This document shows, piece after piece, positions 1-8,800 of a stretch of DNA of 47,169 nucleotides. The notes below the pieces were generated by a model. That model did no database searches and was not told the DNA's origin. It saw only the letters and a list, made by a program, of their open reading frames with translations. Location: contig JAIERG010000061.1 in the NCBI GenBank assembly GCA_019747095.1, positions 1-47,169 on the forward strand, in the 5' to 3' direction. The first letter of the stretch is position 1; each line of letters opens with the position of its first letter. This stretch comes from Caulobacteraceae bacterium. Lineage in GTDB: Bacteria > Pseudomonadota > Alphaproteobacteria > Caulobacterales > Caulobacteraceae. The position numbers and the translations under genes are program-made.

Positions 1-1772
1 CGGACGGTGACGACGTTGAACATGCCCGCGTGCATGTGCATCAGCATGTGGCAGTGGAAGGCCCAGTCGCCCGGCGCGTCCGCCGTCAGGTCGAAGGTCA
101 CCTTGGACCCCGGCGCGACATTGACCGTGTGCTTCAGCGGCTGATGCCCGGGCGGCCCGCCGGTCACCAGCTCGAAGAAGTGGCCGTGCAGGTGGATGGG
201 GTGGGCCATCATGGTGTCGTTGACCAGGGTCACCCGCACCCGCTCGTTCCGCTCAAAACGGATCGGCTCGACGATCTCTGAGAACTTGCGCCCGTCGAAG
301 CCCCACATGAACCGTTCCATGTTGCCGGTCAGATGAATCTCCAGGGCTCGCGACGGCGGCCTCTGATCCTTGTTGGGGGCCAGCGACACCAGGTCGGTGT
401 AGACCAGCACCCGGTGCGGCACGTCTTCCAGCCCCATGGGCCGTTCGCCCAGACGGTTGGCCGGGTCCGACGAGATCATGTCGACCCCGACGCCGACCGC
501 CATGCCGGCGGGGGCGTTGTCCGGGTTGCGCATGTCGTGGTCCATGCCTGCGTGACCCATGGCGGCGTGATCCATCGACGCGGCGGCGGGCGCGCCGTGT
601 CCCATGGCGGAATGATCCATTCCGTGTCCCATGGCCGAATGGTCCATCCCGGCCATCCCTCCCATGCCCATGTCGCGCATGGTCAGGGTCGGAACCTCGC
701 GCAGCGGCGGAACCTCGGCCGTCATGCCCGGACGGGGCGCCAGCGTCGCCCGCGCCATGCCGGAGCGATCCACGGACTCGGCGACGAGGGTATAGGCGCG
801 GTCCTCGGTCGGTCGGACGACGACGTCATAGGTCTCGGCGACGGAGATCTGGAACTCGTCGGTCTCGACGGGGCGCACGTTCTCGCCGTCGGCGTTGACC
901 ACTGTCATCGCCAGGCCCGGAATGCGGACGTTGAAGATCGACATGGCCGAGGCATTGATGACCCTCAACCGCACCCTCTCGCCGGGCCGGAACAGGCCGG
1001 TCCAGTTCTCGGTCGGACCATGACCATTGACCAGATAGGTGTAGGTCGTGCCGTTGACGTCGGCGATGTCGCGCGGGTCCATCCGCATCTGACCCCACAT
1101 CCGGCGGTCGGCCAGCGACATGCCGTCCTCGCCGGAGAGCAGGCCCGACAGGGTGGTGCGCGACTGGTTGAAGTAGCCAGGGCTCTTCTTCAGCCGGTCC
1201 AGGATCTCGTGCGGGTGCAGGAAGCTCCAGTCCGACAGGACGATCACATGCTCGCGGTCGTAGGCGACCGGATCGGCCCCCGCCGGATCGATAATCAGCG
1301 GCCCATAGTGGCCCATCGCCTCCTGCAGGTTTGAGTGACTGTGATACCAGAAGGTGCCCGACTGGATGACCGGGAACTCATACTCGAACGTCTCGCCCGG
1401 CCGGATGCCGGGAAAACTGACGCCCGGCACACCGTCCATCTGGAAAGGCAGCAGCACCCCATGCCAGTGGATCGAGGTGTCCTCGTCCAGCGTATTGGTC
1501 ACCGACAGCCGCGCCGTCTGACCTTCGCGCAATCGGATCAGCGGCGCGGGCAGTGTGCCGTTTACGGTGATCGCGTGGCCGGTCCGTCCGCCGACGGTGA
1601 AGGACGAATGGCCGACGCTCAGGCGCACGTCCGGCCCGTCCAGCGTCGCCAGATCGGCGCGCCGGCCCGGCGAACCCGTCTGCGCCCAGGCAGGCAGCAG
1701 GCCTTGCGCTGCCCACGCCGTCGCTGCGCCGCCCAGTCCCTTCAGAAGTCCGCGGCGATTTCGGTCGATCAT
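1..1772 (-). CDS. copA: Multicopper oxidase, copper resistance protein CopA family (3' end truncated by window edge)
   Basis: Minus-strand translation from ATG at 1772: MIDRNRRGLLKGLGGAATAWAAQGLLPAWAQ (Tat-like leader), then IHWHG, FWYHSHS, HPIHLHGHFFELV and HCHMLMHMHAGM copper-site motifs and a Met/His-rich insert (MDHSAMGHG). Absent from the ORF track because it runs off the window. Confidence 0.93.
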   Translation of the reverse strand, partial: MIDRNRRGLLKGLGGAATAWAAQGLLPAWAQTGSPGRRADLATLDGPDVRLSVGHSSFTVGGRTGHAITVNGTLPAPLIRLREGQTARLSVTNTLDEDTSIHWHGVLLPFQMDGVPGVSFPGIRPGETFEYEFPVIQSGTFWYHSHSNLQEAMGHYGPLIIDPAGADPVAYDREHVIVLSDWSFLHPHEILDRLKKSPGYFNQSRTTLSGLLSGEDGMSLADRRMWGQMRMDPRDIADVNGTTYTYLVNGHGPTENWTGLFRPGERVRLRVINASAMSIFNVRIPGLAMTVVNADGENVRPVETDEFQISVAETYDVVVRPTEDRAYTLVAESVDRSGMARATLAPRPGMTAEVPPLREVPTLTMRDMGMGGMAGMDHSAMGHGMDHSAMGHGAPAAASMDHAAMGHAGMDHDMRNPDNAPAGMAVGVGVDMISSDPANRLGERPMGLEDVPHRVLVYTDLVSLAPNKDQRPPSRALEIHLTGNMERFMWGFDGRKFSEIVEPIRFERNERVRVTLVNDTMMAHPIHLHGHFFELVTGGPPGHQPLKHTVNVAPGSKVTFDLTADAPGDWAFHCHMLMHMHAGMFNVVTV

Positions 1773-1883
1773 GGGGTAAGGTCTCGATTCCATAGGTGCA
1801 GACTTGCACTGCGTACATTGGTACAGAGTCAACGGCATGGCCTGCGACCGACTGTCCCTTCATCCGTGCGCCGTTAGGAGCCG

Positions 1884-2366
1884 ATGATAACCCGTCTGAT
1901 CCTCGCCGCCCTTCTGGGCCTCGTCGCCGCGAGCGCCGCAGCGCACGACCGTCCGACCGCCCCGGCGGTCGTCCAGACGGCCGACGCCGCCACGGCCTCG
2001 GCCATCGCGGTCGTGGACGCCTTTCACGAGGCTCTGCGCTCGGGCGAGGCCGACGCCGTCCTCGCGCTTCTTTCAGAGGACGTGGTCGTCCTGGAGACGG
2101 GCGTAGCCGAGCGGTCGCGCGAGGAATACGCCAGTCATCACCTGCCTGCCGACATGGCTTTCGCCGCCGCCACGACCGACGAGGTCAGGCGCCGCGCCGC
2201 CTGGGTCGAAGGCGACATCGCCTGGATCCTGACCGAAGGGCGGACGACCGGCACCTTTAATGACCGGCCGGTCAACAGCTTGAACGCGGAGACGATGATC
2301 CTGCATCGCAGGGCCGACGGTTGGCGCATCCGCCACATCCACTGGTCGTCACGGAACGCGCGCTGA
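1884..2366 (+). CDS. SnoaL-like/DUF4440 (NTF2-fold) secreted protein
   Basis: Signal peptide MITRLILAALLGLVAASAAA; VVDAFHEALRSGEADAVLALLSEDVVVLE and the C-terminal ILHRRADGWRIRHIHWSSR pattern typical of NTF2-like proteins; divergent from copA. Confidence 0.75.
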   Translation: MITRLILAALLGLVAASAAAHDRPTAPAVVQTADAATASAIAVVDAFHEALRSGEADAVLALLSEDVVVLETGVAERSREEYASHHLPADMAFAAATTDEVRRRAAWVEGDIAWILTEGRTTGTFNDRPVNSLNAETMILHRRADGWRIRHIHWSSRNAR

Positions 2367-2369
2367 TCC

Positions 2370-3278
2370 TCACATCGATGCCGGCGGCATCTGCACGCCC
2401 ATCGCCGCGACGAGGCCGAGCAGGGCTATCCCGGCGGCCATCTCCACGCCGACGCTGATCCGCAGGCTTTGAACCGCCTCGCCGGTGTCGTCGCCGGCCT
2501 CGATCGCCCGCTCCAGGGCTGGAGTCAGGGTGTAGCGGTTGTGCGAGGCGAGCCAGACCATGATCGTGAACAACAGCAGCTTGGCGAACAGCAGCTGGCC
2601 CCACGCGGAGCTGGCGAGGCGGTCAGATCCTTCCGTCCCGACCAAAAAGGCGGTGTTGACCATGCCGCTGAGTGTCAGCGCCAGCACGGCCGCCGTTCCC
2701 ACGGTCCCGAACCCGGCCAGGGATCGGGCGGAGGCCTCGACTTCGCCTCGCTCACGACGCGCCAGCATCAAGCAGAAGCCGGCGAGGGCCCCCAACCACA
2801 CAGCGGCGGCGAGGGCATGAATGACGTCGGCGATCAGATGGACCAATCCGGCCGCGCCCTCGCTGGACGCCCCGTGGCCGCTCCAGGCGAAACTGGCAGT
2901 GGCCCCGGCGAACGCCACAGCGGCCATCACCGTCACCAAACGTTGCCCCCGGCCTGCGAGCAAAAGCAGCACCCCGAGGAAGGCAAGACCGGCGCGGGCG
3001 ACATGCGCCATCCCCAGGCTTGTCGACTGGATGACGTAGCCGATCGCGGCCACGTCCAGCGCCGCGCCCCATCCTCCGGCCATCATGGCGGTCTGGGCCA
3101 GAAGGCCGCCGACCGCACCGACTGCCAGCAGCAGTCCCGAAAGCACGACCGTCGAGCGCCATGCGGTTTCCGCCGAGGTCGCCGGGCAATACAGTCGAAA
3201 CAGAGGCAGCCCCAGAGCCACCACGGCGACTGCGTACTGAAGCCACCGGAACAGGACGACGATCAGATCGATTGGCAC
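2370..3278 (-). CDS. copD: Copper resistance protein CopD family, multi-pass membrane protein
   Basis: 302 aa, multiple hydrophobic segments, HALAAAVWLGALAGF and LLFAKLLLFTIMVWLASHNRY motifs; next to copC. Confidence 0.88.
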   Translation of the reverse strand: MPIDLIVVLFRWLQYAVAVVALGLPLFRLYCPATSAETAWRSTVVLSGLLLAVGAVGGLLAQTAMMAGGWGAALDVAAIGYVIQSTSLGMAHVARAGLAFLGVLLLLAGRGQRLVTVMAAVAFAGATASFAWSGHGASSEGAAGLVHLIADVIHALAAAVWLGALAGFCLMLARRERGEVEASARSLAGFGTVGTAAVLALTLSGMVNTAFLVGTEGSDRLASSAWGQLLFAKLLLFTIMVWLASHNRYTLTPALERAIEAGDDTGEAVQSLRISVGVEMAAGIALLGLVAAMGVQMPPASM

Positions 3279-3279
3279 G

Positions 3280-3639
3280 TCAGCGGACGGTGAAGCTGTA
3301 TGTTCCAGTCATGCGGTGTCCGTCAGCCGCCGCGATCGCCCAGGTCACCCGATAGGTCCCGGTCGCAAGCGGCGCAGCGAACGACCCTGTAAGGGTCTTT
3401 CCGTCGTCCGACACGGATCGGGTCACCGGGACTGTCCGACCGCGACCATCCTCAACCTCGATGCTCGAGAACGGAGCGGCGAACCGCTCGCTGAAGGTGA
3501 GCGCGACAGTACGCGGAGCGCTGACGGTCGATCCATCAGCGGGAGTCGCGGCCAGAAGTCGCGCGTGCGCCGCGGCTGGAGACGCCGAAGCGACCAGCGC
3601 CGCTGCGCCTGCCAAGGACAGAATGCGATTGGAGAACAC
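3280..3639 (-). CDS. copC: Periplasmic copper resistance protein CopC
   Basis: Signal peptide, then HARLLAATPADGSTVSAPRTVALTFSERF ... GTYRVTWAIAAADGHRMTGTYSFTVR, a classic CopC pattern. Confidence 0.93.
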   Translation of the reverse strand: MFSNRILSLAGAAALVASASPAAAHARLLAATPADGSTVSAPRTVALTFSERFAAPFSSIEVEDGRGRTVPVTRSVSDDGKTLTGSFAAPLATGTYRVTWAIAAADGHRMTGTYSFTVR

Positions 3640-3924
3640 GTTTCAGAGGCCTTTCACGAGCCGGGCACCAGCTGGTCTTGGTAGACCAGTAATCCTTACC
3701 AACCCGGCCTAGCATAGCCTGGAACACAACATCTTCGATGTCTTCGGCGACGCCGATGAACATGCGCCGAATCACGCGTCAGCACTTGGCAGAGAGCGGC
3801 CCCGCCGAAGATCGGCTCTGAGCCAGAAACGGCCTCATGGCCGTCCCACTGGGCACCTACCTAACCCCAAGCGGAAGCGCCTTCCGGCTTAGCATGACCG
3901 GGCGTCAAAGCTAGCGCTACTCTC

Positions 3925-3976
3925 GAACGGTGGTGCCGCTTAGGTGACTCGAACACCTGACCCCCTCATTACGAAT
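3925..3976. repeat. Direct repeat A: 3' half of tRNA-Thr (46 nt, 3931-3976) plus 6 bp; att-like
   Basis: 52 bp (gaacggtggtgccgcttaggtgactcgaacacctgaccccctcattacgaat) identical to 19801-19852, which overlaps the intact tRNA-Thr; the 5' half of the tRNA is absent here. Confidence 0.9.
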
Positions 3977-4200
3977 TCAGCTGAAGGATTGAGCTGGAAG
4001 CATGCCCACAAAGGGTTTGTGGGCCAAAGGCGACCGGTGCTCTCGCGGCCCCCAGCCCCTTCCCAGACTGGCCGAACGGCCTCTTGTGGCACCTCCCAAG
4101 CTAACGATCTTTAGCTGGGAGAGCCGTCGAAATTCGACCTGCGCCATACCTGTAAGGCGCCTGTTCAGAAACGACTTCAACCAAAGTCCGGTTTGTGGGC
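3977..4200. repeat. Element end block, copy 1 (noncoding)
   Basis: Similar to 16783-17002, including gcccccagccccttcccagactggcc and a 31-bp identical block gcacctcccaagctaacgatctttagctggg. Confidence 0.8.
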
Positions 4201-4237
4201 GTTGCGCCGCAGATGGCTCGGCAAGTCGTTTCCGCCG

Positions 4238-4903
4238 CTAAACACGGAGCCGACCCTGCTGCATGGCGACATAGACAGCCTCACCGCGCGAGTTGACCGC
4301 GAGCTTGCGGTAGATGGCCTTGACGTGGTTGCCCACCGTCAGGGGCGAGATTCCCAGTGAGCGCGCAGCCTCTTTGTAGCTTTGGCCAAGCGCGAAGACC
4401 TGCAGGAGCTCGATCTCGCGGGGCGTTAGGCGCTCCTGAGGAGTATCGTTGGCGGGAACAGCGACGGGCTCGGACTGACGTAGGCGGTCCAGCAGGTAGA
4501 CTGCGGCCGATGCGCTGATGGGAGCCCCGCCCATCAGGGTCACCTGAATACCCTCGACGACGGCCTCGGGCGTGCTGTCTTTCAGGAGATAGCCGTCCGC
4601 GCCCGCGCTGAGTGCCGCGACCACGGTGTCCCTGTCACCAAACGCTGTAACCACAAGAACCTTGCAGCCCGAGCCACGCTTCAGTTCGGGGATGAAGTCC
4701 AGCCCGCTCCCATCAGGCAATCCAATGTCGCTCAGCACGATGTCTGGGTCCAGTTGGACAATGCGCTGAGCTTCGGCGAGGCTCGACGCGGTGGCGCAGA
4801 CGACCAATGAGGGCGAGGCGGAGACGATCTCGGTGAAGTGTGTCAGGACGTTGGGGTCGTCCTCGATGATAGCCACACGACGGGGGGCGTCCTCTTGCAT
4901 CAT
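4238..4903 (-). CDS. NarL/LuxR-family response regulator
   Basis: REC domain (VAIIEDDPNVL, DIVLSDIGLPDGSGLDF, LVVTAFGD, YLLKD) and LuxR HTH (LTPREIELLQVFALGQSYKEAARSLGISPLTVGNHVKAIYRKL). Confidence 0.93.
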   Translation of the reverse strand: MMQEDAPRRVAIIEDDPNVLTHFTEIVSASPSLVVCATASSLAEAQRIVQLDPDIVLSDIGLPDGSGLDFIPELKRGSGCKVLVVTAFGDRDTVVAALSAGADGYLLKDSTPEAVVEGIQVTLMGGAPISASAAVYLLDRLRQSEPVAVPANDTPQERLTPREIELLQVFALGQSYKEAARSLGISPLTVGNHVKAIYRKLAVNSRGEAVYVAMQQGRLRV

Positions 4904-6792
4904 GCTTCTTTCGGGTAACGGGGCAGAAGGAGATCGATGCCGGTACCGGTCCTGGAGGAGTCGATCTGAAGTTGGCCGCCGATGAGGTTGGCGCGCGCGG
5001 TCATGTTTCGGAGGCCGTGACCGGATGTGCCCGGTTCGGAGATGCCCTTGCCATTGTCGCGGATAGTCAGCGACACAGTGTCGTCGTCAGGATCGGCACC
5101 GACGACGATGTCGATCCTGGTCCCTCCGGAGTGCTTGAGGGCATTGGTGACGGCCTCCTGAAGGATTCGGAAGATCTGAAGGACTGTGCGCGGTGAGTAG
5201 TCAGGCAAGCTGATTTCCGGCGGGATCGACCAGACCATCTGGAAACCTGCTGCCTCAATTCGCGGGCGCACACGGTCCTGGAAGGTGGTCAGCGCCAAGG
5301 CGAGGGACTCGCCGACCGAGTCCATCGAGTCGATCATCAGGCGCATCTCGTCGATGACCGACTGCAAGCCCTCTGCGACCGAAGCCGGATCAGCCTTTCC
5401 ACGCCGCGCCGCCAGCAGCATGCCCATCAGTTGGCTCCCCAGACCGTCGTGCATGTCGCGCATGATGCGACGGCGCTCCTCGTCATGAGCTTGCTGGCGG
5501 ACCGCTTCGCGTTCTCTCGCATGAGCCTGAGCCAGTTCCGCCTCACGCACGGCCAGTCGTTCGCCGAGCAACTGGTTCAAGCTCATGGCCGATCGGAACA
5601 GGGTGAAGTTGCGCTGGATGAAGGCGACGACCAGCGCAAGGAGCAAGACCGGCGCGGAGTCGACGACGTACTTGCCCTCGTTGATGTTGAAGTACGCCCC
5701 GAGGGCATCCAGTACGACGCAGACGGCGACGATGGTCAGCAATCCCGCCTCGATCCTACGATCCTCGTCCGCAGTCGCAAAGTGCAGGATCAGCCGCAGA
5801 ACGACGGCGGCTCCCATGAAGGTGGTCAGGGCAGACCAGGCCACGCCGGGGATGTCATATGCTTGCGGCATGGGCACAAAGGCCAGACAAGCCGTGGTAC
5901 CGGCAACAAAGACCAGCCAGACCGCCGCTGCGCCTGGTTGAAGCCAACGCAGGGGCCGCCGTGTCCAGGCATCGACAAACCCGAGTAGAGCTACCGAGAG
6001 CAAGCTGTTTGTCGCGAAGAAGGCGACGATCCTCGCAATGCCGCCGATTGGATAATCCAGGACAAGGGCGTAGGCGGCCAGACCGCTCCACGCGAAGCAC
6101 AGTGTGGCCAACCAGGTCGCGAAAGCCCGTTCCTGTGACCTGAACGCCATGACGATCGCGAACAGACCAAGGATGAACGTGGTCCATCCCCCAATCAGTA
6201 TGCTCTCATTCGTCTGCCAGAGACGGCGTGCCGCCCATGTCTTCACCTGGTCCGCGGGCGCCAGGATGGGAGTGTAGAGGTCCGTATAGGGCAAGCCGTC
6301 CCGCACAGTGATGAAGCTGACTGTGTTCACACCTGTTAGGAGCAATCCTGAGGGAACAAGGACCACACGGCCCTTCTGGCCCTGAAACGTCTGTCGCCCG
6401 ATTGTCATTGATCCATCGGCCGCGACGACGGAGCCGTTGACCAGAAGGATCATGTTGTCGACCTGCTGATAGGCCAGCAGACCCAGGCCCTGCTCGGGGA
6501 CCTCATCCAGAACGAAGTCCAGCTTGAGGGACAGGTAAACAGGGTCGCAACAGTCTGTGTACGGCAGGGTGACTGTCCGATGCGTTGCAGCTTCGGCAGC
6601 CTCGAGGGTCGGGGCGGACAGTTCCGCCAGCCGAATGTCGCTGAACGTGACGCGGTCGAGTTCGCCAGCGGACTGGACCGAGAGGAGAGGCTGATAGACG
6701 CCGAACCAGAACAACGCCTGAACCAGCAGGACGATGGTCGCAAACAGCAGAAGCCGACGATGCTTTGGAGTTCCTGGCGTCATGACCGCCAC
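4900..6792 (-). CDS. Membrane sensor histidine kinase, HisKA_3/DegS type, with 7TMR-DISM-like N-terminus
   Basis: EERRRIMRDMHDGLGSQLMGMLL phosphoacceptor motif, LQEAVTNALKHSGGTRIDI N-box, GHGLRNM; several TM segments; overlaps the response regulator by 4 bp. Confidence 0.9.
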   Translation of the reverse strand: MAVMTPGTPKHRRLLLFATIVLLVQALFWFGVYQPLLSVQSAGELDRVTFSDIRLAELSAPTLEAAEAATHRTVTLPYTDCCDPVYLSLKLDFVLDEVPEQGLGLLAYQQVDNMILLVNGSVVAADGSMTIGRQTFQGQKGRVVLVPSGLLLTGVNTVSFITVRDGLPYTDLYTPILAPADQVKTWAARRLWQTNESILIGGWTTFILGLFAIVMAFRSQERAFATWLATLCFAWSGLAAYALVLDYPIGGIARIVAFFATNSLLSVALLGFVDAWTRRPLRWLQPGAAAVWLVFVAGTTACLAFVPMPQAYDIPGVAWSALTTFMGAAVVLRLILHFATADEDRRIEAGLLTIVAVCVVLDALGAYFNINEGKYVVDSAPVLLLALVVAFIQRNFTLFRSAMSLNQLLGERLAVREAELAQAHAREREAVRQQAHDEERRRIMRDMHDGLGSQLMGMLLAARRGKADPASVAEGLQSVIDEMRLMIDSMDSVGESLALALTTFQDRVRPRIEAAGFQMVWSIPPEISLPDYSPRTVLQIFRILQEAVTNALKHSGGTRIDIVVGADPDDDTVSLTIRDNGKGISEPGTSGHGLRNMTARANLIGGQLQIDSSRTGTGIDLLLPRYPKEA

Positions 6793-7032
6793 GCTGCAGG
6801 GACCAGACCGTGGGCGTCAGAGGTCACCGGCCCCACTTCGCGATCGCGCGGCGAAAACCTCATCATGATGAACCTTCCCTGAAAGACGGCTGTTCGGCGA
6901 CCACCATATCCATGGCGGTGGTTGGCCCCCACGGCCAAGCTCTAGACCGGCGCTCTCCAAAGGGCGATCCGGCGTGTTCGGAACGCTCAGCCCAATCACG
7001 GCACATTCGTGCCTGTTCGTGAGCAACCCACC

Positions 7033-7494
7033 ATGAAATCCTCTGTTCTCTTCCCCGCGATCGCAGCGCTCCTGACCCTCGCTGCGTCTCCAGTTCTGGC
7101 CCAGAATGCGGGCCTGACCGCCAACGCCGGCGAGATCCGTCTGAACGCTGGCTTCACCCCCGATCCGTATACGGTGTCCGTGGTCGCCGGCGGGAGCATC
7201 AATGGCGGGGCCCTTCCCGGGGCCTGCACGGGCATGATCAGCGACGCCCCCGATTTCGAGGTTAGCTATTCGGCAGGCAGCTTCCCCTTGGTGTTCCGCA
7301 CTCTGTCCTCGGAAGACACGACGCTCATCATCAACGGGCCGGATGGAAGCTGGTATTGTGACGATGACAGCTACGGTGACGGTGACGCCGAGGTCCGGTT
7401 CAACCGCCCCAGCAGCGGTGTCTACGACATCTGGGTGGGCACCTTCGGTGGTGGGACCGCCTCCGCAACTCTGGTGATCACAGAGACGCCCTGA
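7033..7494 (+). CDS. Secreted hypothetical protein with PPC-like beta domain
   Basis: Signal peptide MKSSVLFPAIAALLTLAASPVLAQ; C-terminal LIINGPDGSWYCDDDSYGDGDAEVRFNRPSSGVYDIWVGTF. Confidence 0.7.
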   Translation: MKSSVLFPAIAALLTLAASPVLAQNAGLTANAGEIRLNAGFTPDPYTVSVVAGGSINGGALPGACTGMISDAPDFEVSYSAGSFPLVFRTLSSEDTTLIINGPDGSWYCDDDSYGDGDAEVRFNRPSSGVYDIWVGTFGGGTASATLVITETP

Positions 7495-7591
7495 CCAGCG
7501 GCTCTCACATTCGGGTGCGTATCACGGCTGGGCTCACCAGAGCCCAGCGACCTTTCCCTGATCAACGCTTCTGCCCTCGATCGGAGCAGCC

Positions 7592-8728
7592 ATGCCTGAC
7601 TCGCATCGCGTGACAACGCGCGAAAACTATTTCCAGCGTTTGGGGAGCAGCCTGATCGGTGCGCTGATCGGTCTGGTTCTGCTGATTGTCGCCTCGATCG
7701 TTCTGTTCTGGAACGAAGGACGTGCCGTGGATGCATCGCGCGGGCTGGATGCGGGGTCGCGCGCAGTGGTCAGCCTTTCGGCACCCACCATAGACGCCTC
7801 CCGAGATGGCGCGCTGATCCACATGTCGGGCAATGCGGTCACCACCGCCCCTCTCATTGATCCTGCCACCGGCGCAGCGTTTCCGGCGACCCTGACGCTG
7901 GTCCGTCAGGTCGAGATGTATCAGTGGATCGAAACGGCGACCTCCGAGACCGAGGAAAAGCTGGGCGGGACCCAGGAGACCACGACCACCTACACCTATG
8001 CCAAAGGGTGGTCGGAACAGCAGCAGGACAGCGCGTCCTTCCAGGTTCCAGCAGGGCACAGCAATCCGGCCATGCCGTTCGCCAATGGTCGTGTAAATGC
8101 ATCGGACGCCCGGCTGGGGGACTTCCTGCTGCCGGAGGGTGTTCTCGAGCGGCTCGATGGAGAGAGCCCTGCCCTGCCGCCCGTGACCCCCGAGGGTTGG
8201 CGTGTCGAGGGTGGACAGCTCTACAGGGGGGCGGGCTCTGCGGCCCAGCCTCAGGTCGGCGATCTGCGTGTCACCTACACGCCGCTGGCGTCGAATACTC
8301 CGGTGTCGGTCGTGGGCCGCCAGGACGGACAGACACTCGCGGGCTGGGTTCGTCCCGGTTCCGATTTTCCGGTGCTGCTGGCCAGCCGTGGCTTGATCGG
8401 TGCAGACCTCATGATCGAGGCCGAGAAAGGTCAGCAACAGGCCATGACCTGGGTCTTTCGCGGCCTCGGGCTCGTACTGAGCATCATCGGCTTCACCCTG
8501 CTTCTCAACCCGCTTCGGGCAATTGCCAATGTCGTTCCCCTCGTCGCTTCGGTGATCGGCGCAGGAACCGGGATCATCGGCTTTGCACTCGGCGTGCTTC
8601 TGACGACGGTCGTGATCGCTGTGGCGTGGTTTGCCGTGAGGCCCCTTCTGTCGGTCGTCCTCGTCGCGACCGGGATTTGCGTCTGGCTCGGCGTGCGTCT
8701 CGTCGCCCGCAGACGCAAGGCCGCCTGA
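7592..8728 (+). CDS. TMEM43 (LUMA) family membrane protein
   Basis: 378 aa; one N-terminal TM followed by FWNEGRAVD, a long extracytoplasmic domain, then C-terminal TM segments (VFRGLGLVLSIIGFTLLLNPL ...). The FWNEGRAV motif and topology match the TMEM43 family. Confidence 0.8.
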   Translation: MPDSHRVTTRENYFQRLGSSLIGALIGLVLLIVASIVLFWNEGRAVDASRGLDAGSRAVVSLSAPTIDASRDGALIHMSGNAVTTAPLIDPATGAAFPATLTLVRQVEMYQWIETATSETEEKLGGTQETTTTYTYAKGWSEQQQDSASFQVPAGHSNPAMPFANGRVNASDARLGDFLLPEGVLERLDGESPALPPVTPEGWRVEGGQLYRGAGSAAQPQVGDLRVTYTPLASNTPVSVVGRQDGQTLAGWVRPGSDFPVLLASRGLIGADLMIEAEKGQQQAMTWVFRGLGLVLSIIGFTLLLNPLRAIANVVPLVASVIGAGTGIIGFALGVLLTTVVIAVAWFAVRPLLSVVLVATGICVWLGVRLVARRRKAA

Positions 8729-8800
8729 CATCGGCTTGCTCGCCGTCCCTTTCGCGCCGCGGTGGTCCACCCGGTCGCTTCCCTTCTGGAAAAGATCATC

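Noticed and set aside
30-1877. Plus-strand ORFs (83, 333, 180 aa) covering the left edge
   Set aside because: They are antisense/off-frame shadows of copA, whose minus-strand translation has all multicopper oxidase motifs.
3536-3775. Minus ORF with sigma-factor-like string RRMFIGVAEDIEDVVFQAML upstream of copC
   Set aside because: Very short resemblance to ECF sigma region 2, overlaps copC off-frame, preceded by a close in-frame stop; too weak to call even as a pseudogene.
4002-4241. Plus-strand ORF similarity 'STCAIPxRRLFRN...SPV' also seen at about 9390-9468 and about 16938-17006
   Set aside because: Shared because the underlying DNA repeat is shared; the minus-strand small ORF explains coding conservation better and the plus frames have no consistent start or length.
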